64,000 nucleotides of DNA from Roseimaritima ulvae (GTDB lineage Bacteria; Planctomycetota; Planctomycetia; Pirellulales; Pirellulaceae): contig NZ_CP042914.1 in the NCBI RefSeq assembly GCF_008065135.1, positions 3,763,404 to 3,827,403 on the forward strand, given 5' to 3'. Position 1 is the stretch's first letter, and every line of letters starts with the position of its first letter. The position numbers and the translations under genes are program-made. Positions 17,152 through 24,921 of the stretch are shown here, piece after piece. The notes beneath the pieces were generated by a model, which was not told the origin of the DNA, did not search any database, and saw nothing but the letters and a program-made list of their open reading frames with translations.

Positions 17152-17820
17152 TCACGGCTTTGCTAACAGCCCTCTGAGGAAGCAAGCCGCCAGTTCGGTG
17201 ATCGTTCCCTGGAAATCAAACTTGATGTGCTCGAATTCCGGCTGTTTTAGCACCACCTCGACCGACGCGGAGGGATGGCAGTGAGCCCACATGCCGGTTG
17301 CTGACATCACCAGCGTGGCCAGCGCCCGAGAGGCTGCTTCTTCGCTCAGCCCTGGCAGCGCCTGGGACAAAACGGATACACACGGTTGCACGATCGCAAG
17401 AAACTCACGTTTAAATTGAGCCACGGTTTCCGGGCCGACGTTATGTTCGAATACGGAGGCCAAAGACGCCGACAGCGTGCAGAACCGGCGGCGGCGGGCG
17501 AGAGATCCCGCAAACGCGTCAGCGACGGCATCGACATCACCAACCGTCTCGACCTGTTGGAGTCGTCGTTTGAGCGACTTTGCCCATGCAACCGACTCTT
17601 TTAGCAACAGCTGAAGCAGGATGGCCTCCCGGCTCTCGAAGTAGACATACAGATTGGGCTTGGACAAGCCGGCTTGCCGCGCGATCGCGTTGAGACCCGT
17701 GCCTTCCAGCCCGTTTTTCTCGAGCAGTACACCAGCTGCCTCAAGGATCGCGTCAATCCGTTCGGCCTTCTGCTCCGGTTTCCGGGCTCGTTTCCACGTT
17801 TTCTTTGGGGAGGACACCAT
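17152..17820 (-). CDS. TetR-family transcriptional regulator
   Basis: The 222-residue protein begins with a basic segment and then a TetR HTH: RIDAILEAAGVLLEKNG, GTGLNAIARQAGLSKPNLYVYF, residues 20-62. The C-terminal half is a helical ligand-binding domain of the YcdC/RutR-like size with GMWAHCHP near residue 185. It is divergent from the SDR gene at 17956, the usual arrangement for a TetR repressor and its target. Two 12-base direct repeats in the shared intergenic region are good operator candidates. The ligand is not identifiable. Confidence 0.92.
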   Translation of the reverse strand: MVSSPKKTWKRARKPEQKAERIDAILEAAGVLLEKNGLEGTGLNAIARQAGLSKPNLYVYFESREAILLQLLLKESVAWAKSLKRRLQQVETVGDVDAVADAFAGSLARRRRFCTLSASLASVFEHNVGPETVAQFKREFLAIVQPCVSVLSQALPGLSEEAASRALATLVMSATGMWAHCHPSASVEVVLKQPEFEHIKFDFQGTITELAACFLRGLLAKP

Positions 17821-17853
17821 CAGTCTTTTCCTGGAGAATCTCTCAAAGCTTTG

Positions 17854-17894
17854 TTGACAGTTTACCAGTGGTCGCCTAAAAATACCAGCGGTTG
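17854..17894 (+). promoter_or_regulatory. Promoter with paired TetR operator-like repeats
   Basis: On the plus strand a consensus -35 TTGACA (17854-17859) is followed after exactly 17 bases by TAAAAA (17877-17882), pointing at the SDR gene. Two near-identical boxes, TACCAGTGGTCG (17863-17874) and TACCAGCGGTTG (17883-17894), lie 20 bases apart, or two helical turns. Each contains a short dyad (ACC...GGT). The first sits in the -10/-35 spacer and the second overlaps the start-site region, as expected for a repressor operator. Confidence 0.55.
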
Positions 17895-17955
17895 ATTAAT
17901 AGCCGACCGACGGTAAGTAAAAGATGCGTTGCACAGGGTCCTCTAGGAGTATCAG

Positions 17956-18906
17956 ATGGCAGACACAACATTCGGACCGCAGGGCTGGACTCCGGAACGC
18001 CTGGATTCCCTCGCCGGCAAGACATTTCTCATCACCGGGGCCAACGCTGGTGCAGGATTTCAGGCAACGCGAACCTTGCTGTCCAAGGGAGCCAAGGTGG
18101 TGATGCTGAACCGCTCGGCCGAAAAGTCGCAAGCCGCCATCGCAGAACTGAAAGCGGAGTTCGGCGCCGACGCCGAGGTGAGCTTCGTTCGCATGGATCT
18201 CGCCTCGCTTGCCAGCGTACGCGAGGCGGCGGCGCAGGTCCTAGCATCGGTTCCTCAGATCGACGCGCTGATCTGCAACGCAGCCATTGCGCAGGTTCCC
18301 GCGCAGACACTTACCGTGGATGGCTTTGAAAGCATGCTGGGCACCAACCACTACGGCCACTTCCTGCTCTGCGGGTTGCTGTTCGAACGGATCGAGGCGT
18401 CGGCAGGCCGCATCGTGGTAGTCAGCAGCCTGGGCTACAACATGGGGATTAAAACGATCCAGTTCGATGATATGAACTGGGATAAAAACTACCACCAGAA
18501 CCGCACGTATTCGCAAAGCAAGCTAGCGCAGATGATGTTTGCTTACGAGTTGCAGGATCGCCTCGCCGCGGCCAACAGGGGGAACGTGAAGGTATATGTC
18601 TGTCATCCCGGCTCGTCGAGAACGTCTCTGATCAAGACCAGTGGCAACCTGATCACGCGGATGCTGTTTGGGCTCATGTCGCTGTCGCCAATGGTGCAGT
18701 CGGCCGAGAAGGGATCATGGCCGGAAGTGATGTGCGCGACCGAGGATGGTCTGCAGCAGCGGGCACTCTACGGCCCCACGGGACGCATGGAATTCGTCGG
18801 ACCTGTCGGCAAGGGCACGCTCCATGCCCACGCGTATGACAAGCCGGTGATGGTTCGGCTGTGGAACCTGTCAGAACAGGAAACCGGTTTTGAGTGGAAT
18901 CTTTAG
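17956..18906 (+). CDS. Short-chain dehydrogenase/reductase
   Basis: The 316-residue protein shows the classical SDR motifs: TGANAGAG cofactor loop near residues 31-38, the CNAA element of the central sheet near 112, an active-site Ser in VVSSLG, and YSQSK (Tyr and Lys) near 191-195. The length and C-terminal extension resemble retinol dehydrogenase/WW-oxidoreductase-like SDRs, which are NADP-dependent. An AGGAG at 17946-17950 precedes the ATG by 5 bases. It is divergent from the TetR gene and probably under its control. The substrate is unknown. Confidence 0.9.
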   Translation: MADTTFGPQGWTPERLDSLAGKTFLITGANAGAGFQATRTLLSKGAKVVMLNRSAEKSQAAIAELKAEFGADAEVSFVRMDLASLASVREAAAQVLASVPQIDALICNAAIAQVPAQTLTVDGFESMLGTNHYGHFLLCGLLFERIEASAGRIVVVSSLGYNMGIKTIQFDDMNWDKNYHQNRTYSQSKLAQMMFAYELQDRLAAANRGNVKVYVCHPGSSRTSLIKTSGNLITRMLFGLMSLSPMVQSAEKGSWPEVMCATEDGLQQRALYGPTGRMEFVGPVGKGTLHAHAYDKPVMVRLWNLSEQETGFEWNL

Positions 18907-18936
18907 GTGAGCAAATCACCTTTAGAAGGTTGCGGT

Positions 18937-19959
18937 TTAGGGCCGCGTGGGCTTGTAGAGGCAGCAGTCGAGCGGGCAGACGTCGTGCCAGGGACCGAGA
19001 TCTCCCAGCGCTCGGCGGGGCACGTCGTCCGTCATTCGCTCGCGGACCAATTCAGCGATCATGGCAACGAAATCCGGGTGGGTGCCTACGGTCGAGCTGC
19101 GGGCCATGTGAATCGAACGCTGGCGGCACAAGGTAGCCGCTTCGTCATCCAGGTCGTAGATGACTTCCATGTGATCGCTGATAAACCCGACCGGGGCGAT
19201 CACCAGCGACTCCAACTTTTGGTCGTCGTCCATGGCTGCGATGGTGTCGCAGACGTCCGGTTCCAGCCAGGGCTGTTGCGGCGGGCCGCTGCGGCTTTGG
19301 TAGACCAATTGCCAATTTGTCAGGCCCAGCGACTCGGCCACCAATCGGCAGGATTCTTCCAGTTGTCTCTGATAGCTGCAGTTGTCGGCCATCGCCAGCG
19401 GGATGCTGTGGGCGGTGAACAACACCGGCGTCGAAACGTCGGCGTCTAAACTCTGCAGCGAAGCGCGGACGTTCTCGGCCATGGGACCGACAAAGCCGGG
19501 GTGGTTGAAGCCAAACCGCAGCTTGTCGACCTGCGGTGCCTGCGGACCCACTTCGGCCTGTGCTTGCTGGATATTTTCGCGGTACTGGCGACAGCCGCTG
19601 TAGCTGGAATACATGCTGGTAAAGAAAGCCAGCACGCGGCGCTTGCCGTCGCCGGCGATCTGTTGCAAGGCCTCGGGCAGCAGCGGCGACCAGTTGCGGT
19701 TGCCCCAGTAGATCGGCAGGTCGATGCCATCGCGGCTGAACTGTTCACCGAGCGCTGCGATCAACGCTCGGTTTTGTTCGTTGATGGGACTAACCCCGCC
19801 AAAGTGTTTGTAGTGCTCGGCGACTTCCAGCATCCGTTCACGCGGCACACGTTTGCCACGCAGCACATTTTCCAAGAACGGCATCACGTCGTCGGGGCCT
19901 TCCGGTCCGCCGAAGGAAACCAGCAGGAAAGCATCGTAGGGCGGGTTTGAGCTCGAAAT
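18937..19959 (-). CDS. hemH: Ferrochelatase, probable ATT start
   Basis: The protein inserts iron into protoporphyrin IX (or coproporphyrin III) in the last steps of heme synthesis. Family motifs are LLVSFGGPEGPDD at the N-terminus, HFGGVSPINEQ, FTAHSIPLAMA (catalytic His) and SRSGPPQQPWLEPDV (catalytic Glu). The first ATG or GTG in frame (19887/19884) would cut off the conserved SFGGPEGP segment. The frame stays open to about 20066 but contains no ATG, GTG or TTG upstream. An in-frame ATT at 19959 preceded by GAGG with 7-base spacing would give a normal 340-residue enzyme. The C-terminus has a CPLDCC cluster. A REPIN-like palindrome lies 34 bases upstream. Confidence 0.9.
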   Translation of the reverse strand: MSSSNPPYDAFLLVSFGGPEGPDDVMPFLENVLRGKRVPRERMLEVAEHYKHFGGVSPINEQNRALIAALGEQFSRDGIDLPIYWGNRNWSPLLPEALQQIAGDGKRRVLAFFTSMYSSYSGCRQYRENIQQAQAEVGPQAPQVDKLRFGFNHPGFVGPMAENVRASLQSLDADVSTPVLFTAHSIPLAMADNCSYQRQLEESCRLVAESLGLTNWQLVYQSRSGPPQQPWLEPDVCDTIAAMDDDQKLESLVIAPVGFISDHMEVIYDLDDEAATLCRQRSIHMARSSTVGTHPDFVAMIAELVRERMTDDVPRRALGDLGPWHDVCPLDCCLYKPTRP

Positions 19960-19993
19960 CGCAAAGCCTCGTGAGTATTCGGCGTGGTAGGCC

Positions 19994-20065
19994 GTAGCAT
20001 GGGCCCCTGGCCCGTGTGGGCAAGGGGCGGAGCTTTCGACTGCACGGGCCGGGGGCCCATGCTAC
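19994..20065. repeat. REPIN-like palindrome
   Basis: The arms 19994-20016 and 20043-20065 are 23 bases each and complementary except for one base that would form a G-U pair. The loop is 26 bases. Both outer ends read GTAG inward, the signature of two REP elements in inverted orientation (a REPIN). It lies between the secreted-protein gene and hemH, both on the minus strand. A T-run follows on the plus strand only, so it is not an obvious terminator for the minus-strand genes. Confidence 0.65.
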
Positions 20066-20082
20066 TTTTTTGGCGTCTGCGT

Positions 20083-21807
20083 CTAGAACGCTGCGCCGGC
20101 TGGTTGCGGCTGAGCCGCTGCGGCACCTGCGCCGGCGGCGCGGAAGATGCCTTCGCCGACGACGATGCGGATCGCTTGGCCGCGGTCGATCGTGTGGGTG
20201 GTCAGCCGCACGCGATCGGTTTGTTCGCTGTTCTGCGCGGCTTGCAGCACGGCGGCCACGATGTCGTTGGAATCGACGCGGTCGATCAGGCGAACAAAGG
20301 GAGTCAGCGACATGTAGAACTGACCCAGCGGTCGTTTGACGCCTTCGGTGTCTTGAGCTCCGCTATCGATCAGTTGTTTCAGCGTGCCTTCGGCGTCGTC
20401 ACCGCTGGCGAAGTAAAACGCATCGTTGGCGGTTCCCAATTTGATGGTCAATTCTTCACCCAGGATTTCGGCCGCTTTGTCGTCGGCGATTTTTGCGACT
20501 ACCGAGTGAATGTTGACGCCTTTGTAGGTGCTTTCGTCAAACGAAAACTTCGGAGCTTGCGGATCGTTCTGAAGTTTGGCGGCCAATTCCTTGACCAGAT
20601 CAACCACTTTGGCACCATCGGAAACGAATGCACCGCCGAACAGCTTGGCGTGGGTGCCGGAAAGGTCTAACTGAAAGCCGACATCCAACTTGCCTTCTTC
20701 GATCGTGTTCATGGACAGATCCACAAACTGACGGATGAACTGCAACAGTTCCTGTTTCTGAATGTCGTTGATGTCGTCGTTCTTTTCGATTTGACGACGC
20801 AAGGTTTGCATCGACTGGTCGATGGAACTCCGCATCCGCTCTACAGCTTTGGGGCTGACCGACGTGGAGGCGTGGTAGTAGGCGGCCGCATCGGGCGAAA
20901 TCACCGAGGCGAACTTGGAGGGCAGGGCAAAGGTGTTGGTGTAGATCTCGGCCGTTTCGCTGCCTTCGACGGCGGTCGACACCAGGTCGATAAACGTTCG
21001 GGCTCGCTCGGTGTCGACCGACAAGCCGAACATCAGCGTTTCGGTGTTTTCAATTTCGTCTTCCAACTGCTGCAGGCTGGCTTCGGCAACTCGCTGGGCT
21101 TCGGCGGCGGCTTCCGCGTCCGCACCCGATCCGGCAGCCTGACGAGCCATGCCTTGTTGGAAGCCTTGCTTGAGTGCTCCGATCAGCATGTTGCGTTGAT
21201 CGACAGGCACCTGTTGAACGTTTACTCGCACGGCGACGTCGTAGGTCTTGTCCAGACCGCCCAACAGTTTCAGCGGATCGGCCGGCAGGTCTTTCAGCAG
21301 TTCACGGTTTTGAGCCGCGAAAGCCCACTTTCCGGACTGCTTGATGTACAGCAAGCTGGCGCCAGCGGCGATCACCAGCGTGTCGGGATCGTCTTCCAGT
21401 TTTTCCGCCGGTCCCAATTGACCTTCCATCCGTTGCAGAAACTTCGAGATGTCGTCCGAGGGCACAAACAGCAACGGTGCGGGCGCGCCGTCTTTCATGT
21501 TGACGACCAACCCCATCGGTCGTTGCGGGTCGATGCCCGTGGTGAAACCGCGAGCCATGGTTGCGAACATGCCCCCGGCTGCCGGCTGACCGGCGGCATC
21601 GGAAAGGAAGATCGCAGCATCACCCAGCGCGGCAACGCCGGACAAGGAAACCACGGCGACCGGCTGCGACGCCGCCTCGCTGGTGTCGAGCGTCGGCAAT
21701 TGCGCGGCGTCGGATTGTGCTTGCGCCGGCCCAGCCAAACCAACGATGCTGGTCGCCAGGGTCACGGCAACCCATGCGGCCGCTTTGAAGGGATTGCTGC
21801 GTTTCAT
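20083..21807 (-). CDS. Exported hypothetical protein
   Basis: The 574-residue protein has a clear Sec signal peptide (basic MKRSNPFK, a hydrophobic stretch, then GPAQAQS near residue 31). The mature part is mostly soluble and helical/charged, with an Ala/Glu-rich segment near residues 220-250 and a C-terminal Ala/Gly/Pro-rich tail. It recalls conserved planctomycete exported proteins with no assigned function; no catalytic motif is recognised. It lies upstream of hemH on the same strand with a REPIN-like element between, so cotranscription is possible but unproven. Confidence 0.85.
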   Translation of the reverse strand: MKRSNPFKAAAWVAVTLATSIVGLAGPAQAQSDAAQLPTLDTSEAASQPVAVVSLSGVAALGDAAIFLSDAAGQPAAGGMFATMARGFTTGIDPQRPMGLVVNMKDGAPAPLLFVPSDDISKFLQRMEGQLGPAEKLEDDPDTLVIAAGASLLYIKQSGKWAFAAQNRELLKDLPADPLKLLGGLDKTYDVAVRVNVQQVPVDQRNMLIGALKQGFQQGMARQAAGSGADAEAAAEAQRVAEASLQQLEDEIENTETLMFGLSVDTERARTFIDLVSTAVEGSETAEIYTNTFALPSKFASVISPDAAAYYHASTSVSPKAVERMRSSIDQSMQTLRRQIEKNDDINDIQKQELLQFIRQFVDLSMNTIEEGKLDVGFQLDLSGTHAKLFGGAFVSDGAKVVDLVKELAAKLQNDPQAPKFSFDESTYKGVNIHSVVAKIADDKAAEILGEELTIKLGTANDAFYFASGDDAEGTLKQLIDSGAQDTEGVKRPLGQFYMSLTPFVRLIDRVDSNDIVAAVLQAAQNSEQTDRVRLTTHTIDRGQAIRIVVGEGIFRAAGAGAAAAQPQPAGAAF

Positions 21808-22043
21808 ACCATTCTGTCCTTAATTGGTTTGCTAAAATCGACTTGGTCGGGTCCAAGAGCCAACCATTATTAAACCACATCTGCGCGGTTGCCAGCACCC
21901 ACCCGCGTGAATTGTTAGTGCCTCGGGCTACCCGCAACTGGGGGGCAAGAAAGAATTCCCAAGCCGCTCGGTGGAGTGGTTAGAATGCGAGGCCACGATT
22001 CTTTTCCAACCTCTTGCTCTACCGCGTTTTTCTGGAGTCCTCC

Positions 22044-23159
22044 ATGCGAGTACGTACCTGGTTCGCCACCTTCCTTCTGAGCTTGCCCTGTGTGACGGTC
22101 AACGCCGAAATCACTGTGGCTCCGTTTGGCAAAACCGCCGACGGCAAACCCGTCGAACAATACACGTTGACCAACGCCAACGGCTTGACGGCCAAAATTA
22201 TCACTCGCGGCGCCACGCTGCGGTCGTTGATGGTCCCAGACGGCGCGGGCCGGATGGATGACGTCGTGCTGGGCTTTGACGATGTGGCCGGCTACGAGTC
22301 GGAGCGCAATCAATATTTTGGTTGCATCGTGGGCCGGGTCTGCAACCGGATCGCCGACGCGGAATTCGAACTCAATGGCGAAACCTACCAACTGGAAGCC
22401 AACGACGGCGACAATACCCTGCACGGCGGCGGCGCGAAGAGTTTAGACAAGGTCGTGTGGGAAGCCTCGCTGCCCGAAGACCAACCCGATGCGGTCGAGT
22501 TTCGTTATTTCAGTGGTGACGGCGAGGAGGGCTTTCCCGGAAACGTTCACTTCACCGTGCGGTACGCCCTGACCGAAAAAAATTCCTTGGCGATTTCCTA
22601 CAAAGCCACCGCGGATCTGGAAACGCCCATCAACATGACCAATCACGCCTACTTCAACCTCTCCGGCGCCGGCGCCGATACGATCCTCGACCACGTCTTG
22701 CAGATCGAAGCCCGGCAGTACACGCCCACCGACGATGAATTGATCCCCACCGGCCAGGTCGCGGATGTGCAAGGCACGCCGCTGGATTTTCGCCAGCCGA
22801 CAAGCATCGGCAAACGCATCGAGCAAGTCGATAAAACCGCCTCAATCGGATACGACCATAACTGGGTGCTCGATGGGCAGGGCAGTGGCGTCCGCCGCGT
22901 GGCGACACTGTCACACCCCAGCAATGGCCGCGTGATGAACGTGCTGACCGATCAACCGGGCCTGCAGTTCTATAGCGGCAATTTCCTCAAAGGCCAGCAG
23001 GGCAAACAAGGCAAGACGTATGCCCATCGCAGCGGGCTATGCCTGGAAGCTCAGCACTACCCCGATAGCGTGCACCACGATTCATTCCCCTCGATCATCC
23101 TGGTGCCAGGAAAGACGTACTCGCAGACGACGCTGTATCAGTTTGCGGTGAAGCCGTAA
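22044..23159 (+). CDS. galM: Exported aldose 1-epimerase (mutarotase)
   Basis: The enzyme interconverts alpha and beta anomers of aldoses such as galactose or glucose. Motifs include GRVCNRIADAEFELNG, NDGDNTLHGG, the catalytic-His region NHAYFNLSG, and the C-terminal GLCLEAQHYPDSVHH with the catalytic Glu. The start at 22044 is chosen because it gives a canonical signal peptide (MRVRTWFATFLLSLPCVTVNA) behind a CTGGAG at 22032-22037. An upstream in-frame start at 22014 would mask it. Export suggests periplasmic sugar processing. A strong hairpin follows at 23209-23253. Confidence 0.93.
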   Translation: MRVRTWFATFLLSLPCVTVNAEITVAPFGKTADGKPVEQYTLTNANGLTAKIITRGATLRSLMVPDGAGRMDDVVLGFDDVAGYESERNQYFGCIVGRVCNRIADAEFELNGETYQLEANDGDNTLHGGGAKSLDKVVWEASLPEDQPDAVEFRYFSGDGEEGFPGNVHFTVRYALTEKNSLAISYKATADLETPINMTNHAYFNLSGAGADTILDHVLQIEARQYTPTDDELIPTGQVADVQGTPLDFRQPTSIGKRIEQVDKTASIGYDHNWVLDGQGSGVRRVATLSHPSNGRVMNVLTDQPGLQFYSGNFLKGQQGKQGKTYAHRSGLCLEAQHYPDSVHHDSFPSIILVPGKTYSQTTLYQFAVKP

Positions 23160-23208
23160 GGCCGGGGCAGAGCGGTTGGCGACCGGGAAGGAAGGGACGA
23201 AGACGACT

Positions 23209-23253
23209 AAAGGGACGAAACGGACTTGTCCCTGGCGTCCTTTTCGTCCCTTT
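23209..23253. terminator. Bidirectional hairpin terminator, GGGACGAAA type
   Basis: Two 17-base arms (23209-23225 and 23237-23253) pair with a single mismatch around an 11-base loop. A GGTCTTTTT run follows on the plus strand. It sits between the convergent galM and oxidase subunit IV genes, so it could end both. The arms are built from repeated GGGACGAAA-like units; a related shorter hairpin is at 52284-52306. Confidence 0.65.
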
Positions 23254-23284
23254 GGTCTTTTTCCTACTGCCAACTGCCAACTGC

Positions 23285-23647
23285 CTACTCCATCGTGGTT
23301 TCGGCTTGGTAGGGCTGGTCGACGATCGGTTCCAAGGTGGGCCGATAGGCGTTGCGGTCCATCAGCGTAAAGCCCAGGAAGAGGGCCAGGAAGAACGCCG
23401 TGGAGATGAAGATCAAAATGTTAAAGGGCTTTTCCCAACCCAGGTGCATGAAGAAATACATCACCAACGAAGCCTTGATCGTGGCGATAAATAAGGTCAG
23501 CCAGATTTCCAAATTGCCCAGGTCAAAGCTGGCTTGGGCAACGGTTAGGAACGTCAGGAAGACGAGGGCAAAAAACACTCCCAGCAGCATCGAGATCGGC
23601 TGCGGGTGGGAGAATCCATGTTCGGCGTGTTCAGCGTGGTCACTCAT
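23285..23647 (-). CDS. ctaF: Cytochrome c oxidase subunit IV (caa3-type)
   Basis: The protein has about 120 residues with three membrane helices (residues about 20-40, 50-70, 80-100) in the pattern of prokaryotic COX subunit IV. KASLVMYFFMHL is a typical segment. The start at 23647 (MSDHAEHAEH) is preferred over 23662 because it overlaps the preceding ctaE stop by only a few bases. The N-terminus is His/acid rich, as in the neighbouring subunits. It is the last gene of the respiratory cluster. Convergent galM lies downstream. Confidence 0.88.
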   Translation of the reverse strand: MSDHAEHAEHGFSHPQPISMLLGVFFALVFLTFLTVAQASFDLGNLEIWLTLFIATIKASLVMYFFMHLGWEKPFNILIFISTAFFLALFLGFTLMDRNAYRPTLEPIVDQPYQAETTME

Positions 23648-23654
23648 TGAATTT

Positions 23655-24857
23655 CTAACCAATCAAATACAGCAGCGGGAACAGATAAATCCAAATCAAG
23701 TCGACCAAGTGCCAATACAGGCCCACATAGTCCACCGGACCAAAGTAATTTTCATTAAAGTCGGCACGCACGGCTCGCACCAACAACCAGATCAGCACGC
23801 CCATGCCTGCCAAGATGTGGATGGCGTGGACGCCGGTCATGCAGTAGTAGATGCTGAAAAAGATACCAGCTTGCTTGGGGGTATCGGTTTCGCGTTGCTC
23901 GGTGGGGCTGTGGTCCGGCTGCTGATCGCCTCTCAGAACCGTGCCCTCGGCAACCTTTTCCTGAGTCGCTAACGCTTCCAGGCTGTCGCGAGCGCCGAGG
24001 TTGCTTTTGTCTCGGGCCAGCACTTCCAGGCCTGTCAATTCCGATTTATCGGCGACCGGCGTATCGGGTTGGTCCACAACTATGTGTTCGCCATCACCGT
24101 CGTGGGCTTCATGCTCTGCATGATCGCCGTCGTGTGCAGCGGCGACATGATGCTCGTCCCCCGCGGCGTGCTCCTCTCCGGATTCCAAAATCGTGCCCAG
24201 TTGAACGCCCACAAAGAAGCAGGCGAAGACCACGGTCAGGGGCATTAGCACACGGACTTTAAAGTCGTCACCTTTGACTTTGGCCACGATCAACCAAGCC
24301 ACGACCACGATCAACGCGATCGCAAACGGGGCGCAGATGTAGGCCAGGTAATTGGGACTGTCGGTATGATGCGGATGCGAAGGATCGTAGGAATACAATC
24401 CCGCGGGCAACAGCCCCATGCTCCACTTGTGCGAATATTCGATGGCTTTGACACCCAAGAAGATCGACGCACAGGAAAGCGTGGAAGCCAACATGCCGAC
24501 CAGCATTTTGTGCTGACGCAATTGAGCGCATCGCACGCCCCAGGCCATGGTCAGCGAGCTGAACAGTAGCACGCCGGTATTGATAGCGCCCAGTTTCGTG
24601 TTCAGGAACTCGCTGCAGCCGGCGAAGACTTCGGGACGCAGGTTGCGGTACAGGGCGTAGGCACAGAACAGTCCTCCGAAGAACAGGACTTCGGTGACCA
24701 AGAACAACCAGATCCCGAGTTTGCCAGCATCGAACTGTTGTTCGTAGCTATCAAAATGGTGGGCCAGGTTCTCGTGGTGTTCGTGACCGTCGTGATCGGC
24801 GCCGTGATGTCCGGAGCCTTCGTGACCCGGATCCGCCTCAATTACTGTATCTGCCAT
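23655..24857 (-). CDS. ctaE: Cytochrome c oxidase subunit III with hydrophilic insertion
   Basis: The 400-residue protein is an integral-membrane subunit of the caa3 oxidase. Family segments are KLGIWLFLVTEVLFFGGLF near residues 45-65, NTGVLLFSSLTMAWGV, and the C-terminal GVHAIHILAGMG ... YWHLVDLIWIYLFPLLYL. Typical COX III proteins are 190-270 residues. The extra length comes from a His-rich N-terminus (first 35 residues) and an acidic/His-rich insert of about 100 residues near 229-329, between membrane helices. The function of the insert is unknown. Confidence 0.93.
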   Translation of the reverse strand: MADTVIEADPGHEGSGHHGADHDGHEHHENLAHHFDSYEQQFDAGKLGIWLFLVTEVLFFGGLFCAYALYRNLRPEVFAGCSEFLNTKLGAINTGVLLFSSLTMAWGVRCAQLRQHKMLVGMLASTLSCASIFLGVKAIEYSHKWSMGLLPAGLYSYDPSHPHHTDSPNYLAYICAPFAIALIVVVAWLIVAKVKGDDFKVRVLMPLTVVFACFFVGVQLGTILESGEEHAAGDEHHVAAAHDGDHAEHEAHDGDGEHIVVDQPDTPVADKSELTGLEVLARDKSNLGARDSLEALATQEKVAEGTVLRGDQQPDHSPTEQRETDTPKQAGIFFSIYYCMTGVHAIHILAGMGVLIWLLVRAVRADFNENYFGPVDYVGLYWHLVDLIWIYLFPLLYLIG

Positions 24858-24921
24858 CGGCTGGCTACTTTTGGGAATATCAGTAGGAAGTGTGAATGTA
24901 TGTTAGACCGTCAGGCCAGAG

